DNA of 64,000 nucleotides from Pseudomonadota bacterium (GTDB lineage: Bacteria; Pseudomonadota; Gammaproteobacteria; Xanthomonadales; Rhodanobacteraceae). The stretch lies in assembly GCA_018240565.1 (NCBI GenBank), contig JAFEFO010000041.1, positions 1 through 64,000 on the forward strand, written 5' to 3'. Shown piece after piece: positions 10,457-19,549 of this stretch (its first letter is position 1; each line of letters starts with the position of its first letter). The notes beneath the pieces are model-generated. The model saw only the letters and a list, made by a program, of their open reading frames with translations, was not told the origin of the DNA and ran no database searches. A program made the translations under genes and the position numbers.

Positions 10457-11542
10457 TCAGCGATTGGTCAGCTGGATCTCGATGCGCCGGTTCTTCGCGT
10501 AGGCTTCGGGCGTGTCGGCGGGATCCAGCGGCTGGAACTGGCCGAAGCCGTTCGCCGACAGGCGATTGGCGGGGATGCCCTGCACGACGAGGTATTTGAC
10601 GATGGCCACCGCGCGCGCGGTCGATAGCTCCCAGTTCGATGCAAACTGCGCGGTATGGATCGGACGCTTGTCGGTGTGGCCATCGATGCGCACGATCCAG
10701 TCCAGGTTCGAGGGAATTTCCGCCGCGACCTGATTGAGCGTCTGCGCGAGCTTTTTCATCTGCACCTGCGCGGCCGGACTCAAGTCCGCCGAACCGGAAT
10801 CGAACAGGATGTCCGTCGGAACCACGAAGCGGTCGCCGACGACGTGGATGTCCGCGCGATCGCCGAGCGCCGCGCGCAGCTTGCCGAAGAATTCCGAGCG
10901 GTATTTTTCCAGCTGGTTGACCTTGTTCGCGAGCGCGAGATTGAGCTGCGCGCCAAGGTCGGCGATCTTGCGATCCTTGTCCTTGACGTTGGCGTTGGCA
11001 AGATCGAGCGCGGCAGAAACCTTGTTCAACTGCTCGCGCAGTGCGGCAAGCTGGCGGTTGAGCAATTCAACCTGCGCGGCGGATTTCGCGTTCAGGTCGG
11101 TGGCAACGACGAGGTTCTTCTTCGAGGTATCCAGTTCCGCGCCAAGGCTCGCCACCTGCTGTTCGAGCTGGGCCTTGAGCGCGGAAAGCGCGGCGATGTC
11201 GGCATCGAGCCTGGCGGCTTGCGCGGTCGCGGCATCGAGTTGGGTTTTCACCGCGTCGCGCTCGTTCGTGGCCGTGCCCAGCGACGCCGAAAGCTCGTTC
11301 ACCCGGGTATTGAGTGCGGCGTTGCTGTCTTGCGCCAGCGACAAGGTTTTCGCCAGTTGCGCGATCTGCGCGTTGAGATCGGCGAGTGCGCGATTCTTGC
11401 CGGCGATGGTCTGCGACAGCACGAACTGGCCGATCGCGAAGATCAGCAACACGAACACCATCACCAGGATCAGCGACGACAGCGCGTCGACGAATCCCGG
11501 CCAAATGTCGAGCGCACGACGGCGGCGAGCGAGCGAATTCAT
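10457..11542 (-). CDS. MotB/OmpA-like peptidoglycan-binding stator protein
   Basis: The 361-residue protein has one N-terminal membrane helix (about residues 18-43). Just ahead of it is GFVDALSSL, whose Asp is placed like the proton-binding Asp of MotB. A coiled coil follows (about 45-220). The C-terminal OmpA domain has FDSGSADLSP, DGHTDKRPI and NRRIEIQ, the peptidoglycan-binding signature. Its start overlaps the stop of the MotA-like gene by 4 bp, so the two form a unit. No flagellar genes are near. Proton-driven MotAB-like pairs outside flagella occur in gliding, envelope and defence machines such as Zorya; which applies is not shown here. Confidence 0.85.
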   Translation of the reverse strand: MNSLARRRRALDIWPGFVDALSSLILVMVFVLLIFAIGQFVLSQTIAGKNRALADLNAQIAQLAKTLSLAQDSNAALNTRVNELSASLGTATNERDAVKTQLDAATAQAARLDADIAALSALKAQLEQQVASLGAELDTSKKNLVVATDLNAKSAAQVELLNRQLAALREQLNKVSAALDLANANVKDKDRKIADLGAQLNLALANKVNQLEKYRSEFFGKLRAALGDRADIHVVGDRFVVPTDILFDSGSADLSPAAQVQMKKLAQTLNQVAAEIPSNLDWIVRIDGHTDKRPIHTAQFASNWELSTARAVAIVKYLVVQGIPANRLSANGFGQFQPLDPADTPEAYAKNRRIEIQLTNR

Positions 11543-12600
11543 TGCACGCCCGCGCGCTTGCCATCGACCGCAGCCGCAATCGTGCGCGAGAGCAGGCGCA
11601 GTTCGCCACGCAGGTCGTCGGACAGGCGTTCGCCGCCATTCGGCGCGGCGGCAAGGGTCTTGAGCGCGTTCTTCAATTCTTCCTGGGTTTCGGCAAGGCC
11701 GCGGAATTCGCGGGTTTCACGCGTGAGCAGATCGGCGAGCCGTCCCAGTTGCGTGTTCAATTCGCCCAGTTGTTCGCTGCCGCCGCGCCGCTCGCGTTCG
11801 GATTCGGTGAGCGCGCGCTGCATGCGTTCCAGCCCGTCGGCGGTCTGCTCGAGCAGCGCCTGCACGTAGGCCGGCACGCTCGCTTCGCCGTCGCCGTGCA
11901 AGGCGCCGGAGGACAAGCGCGTCATGCTCGAGAGCCAGTCTTCCAGCTCGTTGTAGAAGCGGTTCTGCGCATGGCCGGATTGCAGATCGAGGAATCCGAG
12001 CACGAGCGACGAGGCGAGACCGAACAACGACGTGGAGAAACTCGTCGACATGCCGGCGAGCGGTTCGCGCAATTGTTCCTTGAGCGTGTTGAACATGGCT
12101 GCGGGATCGGTGCCGACGCCGAGCGAGCCGATGATGTCGGCGACCGAGCGGATGGTGACGAGCAAGCCCCAGAACGTGCCGAGCAGACCAAGAAATATCG
12201 CAAGTCCCACGAGGTAGCGCGACAGGTCGCGCGATTCCTCCAGGCGCAAATAGACGCTGTCCAGCACCGAGCGCAACGATTGCGTGGACAGCGAGAACTT
12301 CGCGCGCTCGCGGCCGGCGAACATGCGCGCCATCGGTGCGAGCAGGCGCGGCTTGACCGGCACGGGACGATCCGGTGGCGAGCGCCTGAACGCCTCGATC
12401 CATTCGACTTCGCGCGCCAGCAGCAGCACCTGGCGCAGGTTGGCGAAGATGCCGAACGCGAGCACGGCGAGGATCACGCCGTTGAAAAACGGATTGGCCT
12501 GGAAGTTCGCGGCCAGTCGCGTCGCCAGCAATACGGCGAGCACGGCGACGGCGGCGAGGAAGCTGAGCATCCAGACGAGGGTTTGCGAAGGTTTGGTCAT
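11539..12600 (-). CDS. MotA/TolQ/ExbB-like proton channel protein
   Basis: The product of about 353 residues has four predicted membrane segments: two near the N-terminus, then LVGLAIFLGLLGTFWGLLVTI and SLFGLASSLVLGFLDLQ, the MotA/TolQ-type pair. A cytoplasmic C-terminal helical tail of about 120 residues follows. It would form a proton channel with the MotB-like protein encoded 4 bp downstream. ATG at 12600 is chosen; a TTG at 12609 is possible. The pair is read in the same direction as hrpB, after a gap of 80 bp. Confidence 0.83.
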   Translation of the reverse strand: MTKPSQTLVWMLSFLAAVAVLAVLLATRLAANFQANPFFNGVILAVLAFGIFANLRQVLLLAREVEWIEAFRRSPPDRPVPVKPRLLAPMARMFAGRERAKFSLSTQSLRSVLDSVYLRLEESRDLSRYLVGLAIFLGLLGTFWGLLVTIRSVADIIGSLGVGTDPAAMFNTLKEQLREPLAGMSTSFSTSLFGLASSLVLGFLDLQSGHAQNRFYNELEDWLSSMTRLSSGALHGDGEASVPAYVQALLEQTADGLERMQRALTESERERRGGSEQLGELNTQLGRLADLLTRETREFRGLAETQEELKNALKTLAAAPNGGERLSDDLRGELRLLSRTIAAAVDGKRAGVQ

Positions 12601-12680
12601 GGCGGACAATGCTTATCGATGCGATCGGGATTGGACTGGTTGCCTGCGCAATGGTTCCACGCGCAAGTGGCGCAATTGTG

Positions 12681-15197
12681 TCAACGCCGAGGCTTCGCGC
12701 GCGCCGTCGGCGTCGCGGTCCACGGGTCGTCCGGCCAGTGCTGGCGCGGATAGCGGCCCTTGAGTTCCTTTTTCACGTCCGGATAGGTGCGTTCCCAGAA
12801 ACTGCGCAGGTCCTGCGTGACCTGGATCGGACGCTGCGCGGGCGAAAGCAGGTGCAGGACCACCGCCGCCTTGCCGCGGGCGATGCGCGGCGTATCGGCC
12901 AGGCCGAACAATTCCTGCAACTTGACCGCCAGCACCGGCGGCTTGCCCGGCTCGTAGTGCAGGCGCTTGTGGCTGCCGCTGGGAACGGTGAGCGATTCCG
13001 GCGCGAGCTCGTCGACGAGTTTGCGTTGGGCATGCGTCAGGCGCGATGCCAGCGCCTCGCCGAGGATCGTCGGCGACAGCGCATCCAGCCGCGTCTTGCC
13101 GGCAAGATACGGCGCCAGCCAGTCTTCCAGTGAATCGAGCAGGGCCGCGTCGGTGAGATCGGGCAATTCCAGTTCCGGGCACCACTCGCGCAGGCAGGCC
13201 ACGCGCCCGCGCAGGGCGAGCGCGTGATCGCTCCACGGCAGTGTGGCGAGTCCGATATCACGCACGGCGCACAGCAAGGCTGGCAGCGCATCTTCCGGCT
13301 TGGCGGGAACGCCGCGGCGCTCGAGTACGAGCTGCGCGAAACGGCGTTCCTCGAATGTTTCCACCGCGCGCTTGTAGGGATTCCACCGGGAAGCTCGTTC
13401 GCGCGCAAAGCTCGCGGAGAAATCACGTTCGAGAACATCCGCATCGAACGGCGCGGCGGCCAGGATCAGACTATCGCGTTCGTCGAAGCGCAGGTCGGTC
13501 ACCACCAGCCATGGTTCGCCATAGAGTTGCGTGTTCGGATGCAGGTGCGCGCCGCGGCCATTGCTCAAGCGATAGCGATGCGGGTCATTGCCATCTTGTT
13601 TGGCAACGCGATCGGGGAAGGCATGCACGAACAGGTTGCCGAGCGCGAGCCTGTCGTGGCTATTCGGTGCCGCGGATTTCGCGTCGAAACGCCGTCGCCA
13701 GCCGGAAGCGGCCTGGTCGATCGCAGCCAGCGCACCAGGATCGGCCCCGGCATGACGCGCGCCGCGCTTGTCGCTGCGCCAGGCATGCAGCACAGCCACG
13801 CGCGCACGAAAGTCGTCGTTGCGCCCACCATCGCCGCGCAGCGGATTGCGCGCTTCGATCAGTGCGATCAGATCACACGCGAGGGCACGCTGTGCGTCGG
13901 GTGCGCGCAAGGCCATCGCGGTAAGCCGCGGCGCGGCGCCGGTGGTGAGCATGCGGCGGCCGAGGCTGGTCACGCGCGCGTTTGCATCCAGTGCCCCGAG
14001 CAAGACCAGCAGATCGCGCGCGCTGGCGAGCGCACCTTGCGGCGGTGCATCCAGCCAGTGCAGGTCCGGCGATCCCCAGGCGGCGAGTTCCAGCGCCAGT
14101 GCGGACAATTCCACCTGTGCGATTTCCGCGCGGCGCGCCGGTTCCAGGCGCAGGCTCTGCGGCCACAGCCGATACGCAATGCCTTCCGCCACGCGACCGG
14201 CGCGGCCGGCGCGCTGATCGGCGGATGCCTGCGATATGTTGACGGTTTGCAGGCGCGAAAAGCCCGAATTCGGATCGAAACGCGGCTCGCGCGCAAGGCC
14301 GGAATCGATCACCGCGCGAATGCCTGGCAGGGTGACCGAGGATTCGGCCACGTTCGTCGCCAGCACGATGCGTCGCGTGCCCGCGCGCGTGGGCGCCAGT
14401 GCGGCGTGCTGCTCGGCGAGCGCGAGTTCGCCGTGCAGCGCGAGTATTTGTACTCCCTCCCCCAACCCTCTCCCCCGCCGGCTGTCGGGGGAGAGGGCAT
14501 TGCTTGCCTGCTCGATCTCGCGCCGTCCCGGCAGGAACGCGAGGATGTCGCCATCGGTTTCACGCAACGCCACTTCCACCACGCGGCGCAAATGAAACGG
14601 CCAATCCTCGTTGGCCTTCGCCGTCGGATACTCGATGCGCACCGGAAAACTGCGGCCGGCGGAGGTGATGCGCGGCGCGTCGAACCAGCGCGCGATGCGC
14701 TCGCCGTCGAGCGTGGCCGACATGATGGCGAGGCGCAAGTCCGGTCGCAGTGTCGATTGCACCTCGAGCGCGAGCGCCGCGCCCAGATCGCCGTGCAGAT
14801 GGCGCTCGTGGAATTCGTCGAAGAGTATCGCGCCAATGCCGGGCAATTCCGGATCGGACTGGATCAGGCGCGTGAGGATGCCTTCGGTCACGACCTCGAT
14901 GCGTGTGCGTGCGGACGTCTTCGCTTCGAAGCGGATGCGGTAGCCGACAGTAGCGCCAACTTCCTGGCCGAGCTGTGCGGCCATGAACTCCGCCGCCGCG
15001 CGCGCGGCGATGCGGCGCGGTTCGAGGACGAGGATTTTCTTGTCTCCCAGCCAATCCGCGTCGAGCAGGGCCAGCGGCACCTGCGTGGTCTTGCCCGCGC
15101 CGGGCGGCGCTTCCAGCACCAGGCGCGGGTGTTGCGCGAGGCTGGCCAGGATTTCCGGCAAGACCTCATGGATGGGGAAATGTGTACTTTTCATCAT
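12681..15197 (-). CDS. hrpB: ATP-dependent helicase HrpB
   Basis: The 838-residue DEAH-type helicase carries Walker A APPGAGKTTQ near residue 31, DEFHERHLHGD (DEFH box) near residue 126, SATLDG, and QRAGRAGR in the second RecA domain. The long C-terminal HrpB-specific region is present. The family acts on RNA; its exact role in bacteria is still poorly defined. Between the two RecA domains about 18 residues (roughly NALSPDSRRGRGLGEG) are encoded by a palindromic repeat inserted in frame. Confidence 0.94.
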   Translation of the reverse strand: MMKSTHFPIHEVLPEILASLAQHPRLVLEAPPGAGKTTQVPLALLDADWLGDKKILVLEPRRIAARAAAEFMAAQLGQEVGATVGYRIRFEAKTSARTRIEVVTEGILTRLIQSDPELPGIGAILFDEFHERHLHGDLGAALALEVQSTLRPDLRLAIMSATLDGERIARWFDAPRITSAGRSFPVRIEYPTAKANEDWPFHLRRVVEVALRETDGDILAFLPGRREIEQASNALSPDSRRGRGLGEGVQILALHGELALAEQHAALAPTRAGTRRIVLATNVAESSVTLPGIRAVIDSGLAREPRFDPNSGFSRLQTVNISQASADQRAGRAGRVAEGIAYRLWPQSLRLEPARRAEIAQVELSALALELAAWGSPDLHWLDAPPQGALASARDLLVLLGALDANARVTSLGRRMLTTGAAPRLTAMALRAPDAQRALACDLIALIEARNPLRGDGGRNDDFRARVAVLHAWRSDKRGARHAGADPGALAAIDQAASGWRRRFDAKSAAPNSHDRLALGNLFVHAFPDRVAKQDGNDPHRYRLSNGRGAHLHPNTQLYGEPWLVVTDLRFDERDSLILAAAPFDADVLERDFSASFARERASRWNPYKRAVETFEERRFAQLVLERRGVPAKPEDALPALLCAVRDIGLATLPWSDHALALRGRVACLREWCPELELPDLTDAALLDSLEDWLAPYLAGKTRLDALSPTILGEALASRLTHAQRKLVDELAPESLTVPSGSHKRLHYEPGKPPVLAVKLQELFGLADTPRIARGKAAVVLHLLSPAQRPIQVTQDLRSFWERTYPDVKKELKGRYPRQHWPDDPWTATPTARAKPRR
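14453..14498. repeat. palindromic repeat element inside hrpB, in frame
   Basis: CCCTCTCCCCCG (14466-14477) and CGGGGGAGAGGG (14486-14497) form a perfect 12-bp stem with an 8-bp loop, flanked by CCCTCCCCCAAC. This is the typical core of xanthomonad-type repeats. It lies inside hrpB without breaking its frame. Confidence 0.8.
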
Positions 15198-15209
15198 CGT
15201 ATAAACAAC

Positions 15210-15232
15210 GATCCCGCCACGCGGGCGGGATC
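15210..15232 (-). terminator. hairpin terminator after the secreted-protein gene
   Basis: GATCCCGCC (15210-15218) and GGCGGGATC (15224-15232) form a 9-bp stem with a 5-nt loop. On the minus strand it is followed by GTTGTTTAT, a weak T-rich tract. It separates the gene ending at 15256 from hrpB. Confidence 0.55.
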
Positions 15233-15255
15233 GAAGCGTTGCGTGCAGCCGCAGT

Positions 15256-16443
15256 TTACTGGCAAGTCAGGCCGTTCATCTGCGACAGCCGCGTCCAGGT
15301 CTTGCTGCCTTTGCCGGTCGGTACGCCGGTTGGCAGGCCCGCTGCCGACTGGTAGCTGAATTGCATCGTATTGCAGTCCGGGAACTGAACGTTGAACGTA
15401 CCCCATAACTGCGGGGCCTGGGCGACCGCACCACTGCCGGCAAAGCTGCCCCCATAGGAATAGGCCAGTTGCAGTGGGACCGACGTCGCGCCCGCATTGA
15501 AGATTCCGGTACCAAAGAGCCAATAGGGCACGCCGTCGGAATCGAAGGTGTACCAGGCGATGTTGATGAATCGCGGCAGGTTGTTGCCGCTGCCTTGCAG
15601 CTCGCCAACCTCGACTTGGATGCCCTCGCCGCTGTGCGCCTTGTCGTACCAGTTGCCCGTCATATAGCCGCTGATCGGCAGCGGTTGCGAAGCGGCCGCG
15701 TATAGCGATGGGTTGTAGGCCGGCAGGTTGAAATTGGTGTAGCGGTTCGGATCGGCCTGGTTGAGCGTATCGACGGTAAGTGTCAGCGCGTTGTTGTAAT
15801 TGAGTTGAATCGAACCGCCATAGAAATTTTCCAGCACGAACACATCGCTGTTCACCAGCGGATTGAGCGCGTAGGTGGTAGAGAAGAATGTATTTGGATC
15901 GTTCGCCATTCGAACGTAGAGGGTATTGCCGCCCTGCGTCACCGACACGCCCGGAACCGTCGGATACAGGCTCGTGTTGCCTTCCATGTTCGAGGGCCGG
16001 TCGATTTCCATCAGGGTTGCGGACAAGCCACTGGTGCAGACGACACGAAACACGTAAATCTTGACGGTTTCACTATAAGTCGCTTCATTGCCGCCGGCAT
16101 AGGGATCGCCGATGAGCCTGATCTGTGCATAGCGTGCAAGCGGATCGTTCTGCCACAAGCCCAGTGGAATCGGCGAATTCAGGCAGCTCGGTGGATAGGC
16201 ACGGTCGGGATTGGCGAACATCTCGCCAGCCGTTGCGCCGCCCGGTTTGGCCCCGGCGACCGCTTTTGCGCCGGCCATGGCCTTGCCACCAATGATCTGC
16301 GCCTGCATTTGCGCGCGTATTTGTTGGGCCTGCGCCAGATCCAGTTGCGCTCCGGCAGCCGAGGGGCCGGCCGCCTGTGCGAGCGTCGCGGCGGCCAGCG
16401 CGAACGTGGCCAGGCCGCAGAAAAAAATCGTCGAGTGCTTCAT
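15256..16443 (-). CDS. secreted protein of unknown function
   Basis: The 395-residue protein has a signal peptide (FFCGLATFALAAATLAQAAG). A low-complexity Ala/Gly/Lys stretch follows (about 50-70), then two domains. The C-terminal part contains SGYMTGNWYDKAHSGEGIQVEV and NIAWYTFDSDGVPYWLFGTG. This WY/SGEG/AWYTFD/PYWL pattern recurs in many secreted proteins of Rhodanobacteraceae, but I know no function for it. It is probably periplasmic or extracellular. It has its own terminator downstream, and a 12-bp palindrome lies about 50 bp upstream of the start. Confidence 0.75.
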   Translation of the reverse strand: MKHSTIFFCGLATFALAAATLAQAAGPSAAGAQLDLAQAQQIRAQMQAQIIGGKAMAGAKAVAGAKPGGATAGEMFANPDRAYPPSCLNSPIPLGLWQNDPLARYAQIRLIGDPYAGGNEATYSETVKIYVFRVVCTSGLSATLMEIDRPSNMEGNTSLYPTVPGVSVTQGGNTLYVRMANDPNTFFSTTYALNPLVNSDVFVLENFYGGSIQLNYNNALTLTVDTLNQADPNRYTNFNLPAYNPSLYAAASQPLPISGYMTGNWYDKAHSGEGIQVEVGELQGSGNNLPRFINIAWYTFDSDGVPYWLFGTGIFNAGATSVPLQLAYSYGGSFAGSGAVAQAPQLWGTFNVQFPDCNTMQFSYQSAAGLPTGVPTGKGSKTWTRLSQMNGLTCQ

Positions 16444-16489
16444 TTCAATCTCCCAAAGCGAATCCCCGTGCGTGCAGACTGTGGCGCTG

Positions 16490-16501
16490 CCGGTTAACCG
16501 G
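16490..16501. promoter_or_regulatory. perfect palindrome upstream of the secreted-protein gene
   Basis: CCGGTTAACCGG is a 12-bp perfect palindrome in the 118-bp divergent gap between the secreted-protein gene and tatD. Its position fits an operator, but no regulator can be named. Confidence 0.25.
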
Positions 16502-16561
16502 TCGTGAACGCACGCCGCGAGGGATTGGCATAATGCCAGACCTCATCAACAACGCGCGACC

Positions 16562-17356
16562 ATGCAACTCGTCGACATCGGCGCCAACCTAACCCACGAA
16601 TCCTTCCGTCACGACTTTGCGGACGTGCTCGCGCGCGCGCGCGCGGCGGGCGTGGCGCAACTCGTCGTCACCGGCGCGTCCTTGCAGGGCGCGCGCGATG
16701 CGCTGGACCTGGCGCGTGCGCATCCGGGCGCGCTGTTCGCGACCGCTGGCGTGCATCCGCACCATGCCAGTGACTTCGACGCGGACACCGAAGCCGGCTT
16801 GCGCGAATTGCACGCGCAGCCCGAAGTCGTCGCCGTCGGCGAAACCGGCCTGGACTACTTCCGCGACTTCTCGCCGCGCGAGGCACAGTTGTTCGCCTTC
16901 GAACGCCAGCTCGAACTCGCGGCGGATTGCGGCAAGCCGTTGTTCCTGCACCAGCGCGATGCGCATGCCGATTTCATCGCCTGCATGGACAACGTGCGTG
17001 GTCGGATCCAACGTGCCGTCGTGCACTGCTTCACCGGCACGCGCGAAGAATTGTTCGACTACCTCGACCGCGACTTCCACATCGGCATCACCGGCTGGAT
17101 CTGCGACGAGCGCCGCGGCACGCATCTGCGCGAACTGGTCAAGGCCATTCCCGCCAACCGCCTGATGCTGGAAACCGATGCGCCGTACCTGTTGCCGCGC
17201 ACGGTCAAACCCGCGCCTTCGCACCGGCGCAATGAGCCGATGTACCTTGCGCACATCTGCACCGAAGTCGCGCGTGATCGCGGCGAGGAAGCGGGCATCA
17301 CGGCCGCGAACACGACGGCGACGGCGCGCGAATTCTTTTCGTTGCCGCACGCGTGA
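16562..17356 (+). CDS. tatD: TatD family metal-dependent DNase
   Basis: The 264-residue TIM-barrel hydrolase carries the family metal-site motifs: DIGANLTH at the N-terminus, TAGVHPHHA near residue 61, VGETGLDYFRDFS near residue 92, HQRDAHADF, HCFTGTREEL and ETDAPYLLPR. Overall it closely follows E. coli TatD, including the CDERRG loop. TatD proteins are Mg2+-dependent 3'-5' exonucleases linked to DNA repair and DNA clearance. It stands alone and ends about 95 bp before the first winged-helix regulator. Confidence 0.94.
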   Translation: MQLVDIGANLTHESFRHDFADVLARARAAGVAQLVVTGASLQGARDALDLARAHPGALFATAGVHPHHASDFDADTEAGLRELHAQPEVVAVGETGLDYFRDFSPREAQLFAFERQLELAADCGKPLFLHQRDAHADFIACMDNVRGRIQRAVVHCFTGTREELFDYLDRDFHIGITGWICDERRGTHLRELVKAIPANRLMLETDAPYLLPRTVKPAPSHRRNEPMYLAHICTEVARDRGEEAGITAANTTATAREFFSLPHA

Positions 17357-17449
17357 TGGCGGGGCGGCGGCCGATTGCGCCACCTGCGTCACAAGCACGC
17401 GATGCCGTTGTGGCATTATTGGCTGCCGACGGTAGGGATGGATTGACGC

Positions 17450-19447
17450 GTGACGGACGGCACAAACAACACGACCACGGGCTGGATCGTGTTCGACCAG
17501 GTCGAGATCGACCTCGCCGGCCGGCGCCTGCTGGTTGCTGGTACGCAGGCGGCGCTCGAACCCAAGGCATTCGCCGTGCTGGCGCTGTTCGCACGGCATC
17601 CCGGGCGCGCGTTCTCGCGCGATGAAATCCTCGATGCGGTGTGGGGTCATCGCCATGTAACACCCGGTGTGCTCAACCGCATCATCACGCTGTTGCGCCA
17701 GGCGCTCGGCGAGGGCGCGCAGCACGCGCAGTACATCGCCACCTTGCATGGCGTGGGCTATCGTTTCGATGCAGCCACGCAATGGCGGGCGCAGCGCGAG
17801 GGCGAAGCCGCACCGGCGATCGATCCGCCGGCACCGTCTGCGGCAACCCTCGATGCGCAAGCGCCGTTGCCAGGCGTGACGCAAGCGCCGGCGCAAACGG
17901 CACCGCGCGGGTTCCGGTATGCGGCAGCATGGCTGGCCGTGCTGCTGGCCGTTGTCATCGCGGCGTGGACGTTCTGGCCGCAGCCGCGCCCCGCGGAAAA
18001 CGCGCCGACCGAGACGCAGAGTGTCGCGGTGTTGCCGCTGGTCAATGCGACGGGCGATGCGAACCAGCAGTATTTCGCCGACGGCATCGCGGAAAACCTG
18101 ATCGGCACCTTGTCGCAATACGATGCGCTGCGCGTTATCGGCCGCAGCTCGTCATTTCTTTTTCGCGACAGCCGCGAAGGCGCCAAGGCGATCGGCGCCA
18201 GGCTCGGCGTGTCGCACCTGATCGAAGGCAGTGTGCGCCGCGACGGCGACACCATTCGCGTCGGCATCGAATTGAATCGTGTGGTTGACGGCAGCACGAT
18301 ATGGACACAGAAGTTCGACCGTCCCTACAAGGACCTGTTCGCCTTGCAGGACGAAATCGCGCTCGCCGTGGCCGGCGCACTGCAGGTGAAATTGCTGCAC
18401 GCCATGCCCGGTGCGGTCTACACCGGCCGTCCGAGCACCGGCAATCTCGATGCGTACAACGCGTATTTGCGCGGTACGTCATTGATGATGGGCCCGGATC
18501 TGCAAAAGGCCATCGAGGAATTCTCGCACGCCACGCAAATCGATCCGGCTTACGCGCAAGCCTGGTCGTGGCTGGGTTTCATGCGGACCCAGTATGCGCG
18601 CTTCAATCTCAGCGGCGACGACGAGCGCAGCGCCTTCACGCAAGCGCGCGAGGAAATCGACACCGCGCTGCGCTTGCAACCGAATTTTGGTCAGGCTCAT
18701 GCCATCCGCGCGAATTGGTTGTGGGCGGCCAACCATGACTGGAACGGCGCGCTCGCGGAGTTTCGCATTGCCCTGCCCCTGGTGCCGGAAACCGATCCCA
18801 CGCACGGCGCGATCAGCCGTCTGTTGTCGACGCTCGGACGCATCGACGAAGCCATCATCGAGCGGCGCAAATACATCGATGGCGATCCTTTGGGCACATT
18901 TGCCTTCATCTTATTGGCCAATTTGCAAGCCAGTATTGGGCGTCTGGACGAGGCCCACGCGAGCCTGCAAAAGGCCGCACAAGTGCAGCCGGATCAAACG
19001 GACTTATACGCCAGCGAGCGCAGCGAGTTTGCCGTCCTGCGTGGCGATGCCGGCAAGGCGCTGGCCGAAGCAACGAGCATGTCGAGCGGATATCGGCGCG
19101 ACCGCACGCTCGCATTCGCCTTGCAGATGGGTGGCGATCGCGAGGCGGCCGATGCGGCACTGCAAAGACTGATCGACGCCTACGGCCAGTCCAAGGGCGA
19201 TGCGTACATCATTACCCGTGTGTATGCCTTGCGCGGCGACGCAGACAAAACGTTCGAATGGCTGCAACGCGACTGGGATCGTGGCGCTACGGCCGCGCAT
19301 TACATCCTGTTCGATCCGCTGCTGCTGCGCTTTCGCAACGATCCGCGTTTTGCGGCGTATTGCCAGCGCGCCGGCTTGCCGCCGCCATCGGCGAGCGAGG
19401 CGTTGAGCCTGGATCGCATTCGTACGATGGTGGCGACAAAAGGCTGA
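17450..19447 (+). CDS. CadC-like winged-helix/TPR regulator, copy 1
   Basis: The 665-residue protein has an N-terminal OmpR-type winged helix (about 10-105: LEPKAFAVLALFARHPGRAFSR and VLNRIITLLRQALGEG). A Pro/Ala linker, one membrane helix (about 157-177) and a periplasmic TolB-N-like domain (YFADGIAENLIGTL, GSVRRDGDTIRVGIEL) follow. The rest is TPR repeats. CadC/ToxR-type proteins bind DNA while anchored in the inner membrane and sense periplasmic signals without phosphorylation. GTG at 17450 is the start. A paralogue follows 102 bp downstream; some segments of the two are nearly identical at DNA level. Confidence 0.88.
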   Translation: MTDGTNNTTTGWIVFDQVEIDLAGRRLLVAGTQAALEPKAFAVLALFARHPGRAFSRDEILDAVWGHRHVTPGVLNRIITLLRQALGEGAQHAQYIATLHGVGYRFDAATQWRAQREGEAAPAIDPPAPSAATLDAQAPLPGVTQAPAQTAPRGFRYAAAWLAVLLAVVIAAWTFWPQPRPAENAPTETQSVAVLPLVNATGDANQQYFADGIAENLIGTLSQYDALRVIGRSSSFLFRDSREGAKAIGARLGVSHLIEGSVRRDGDTIRVGIELNRVVDGSTIWTQKFDRPYKDLFALQDEIALAVAGALQVKLLHAMPGAVYTGRPSTGNLDAYNAYLRGTSLMMGPDLQKAIEEFSHATQIDPAYAQAWSWLGFMRTQYARFNLSGDDERSAFTQAREEIDTALRLQPNFGQAHAIRANWLWAANHDWNGALAEFRIALPLVPETDPTHGAISRLLSTLGRIDEAIIERRKYIDGDPLGTFAFILLANLQASIGRLDEAHASLQKAAQVQPDQTDLYASERSEFAVLRGDAGKALAEATSMSSGYRRDRTLAFALQMGGDREAADAALQRLIDAYGQSKGDAYIITRVYALRGDADKTFEWLQRDWDRGATAAHYILFDPLLLRFRNDPRFAAYCQRAGLPPPSASEALSLDRIRTMVATKG

Positions 19448-19549
19448 TCGACGCATGCCGCACCTGTAGGCTGCTGCCATCAGCATCGCAAGAACTCCGG
19501 CAAGGCGCAGTGAATCGCGTTACAGTCTTCGAAAACGTACAAGGATCGG

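Noticed and set aside
10457-12600. Complete Zorya defence system
   Set aside because: Only the motor-like pair is present. The neighbours are hrpB and a small XRE gene, with no ZorC, ZorD or ZorE.
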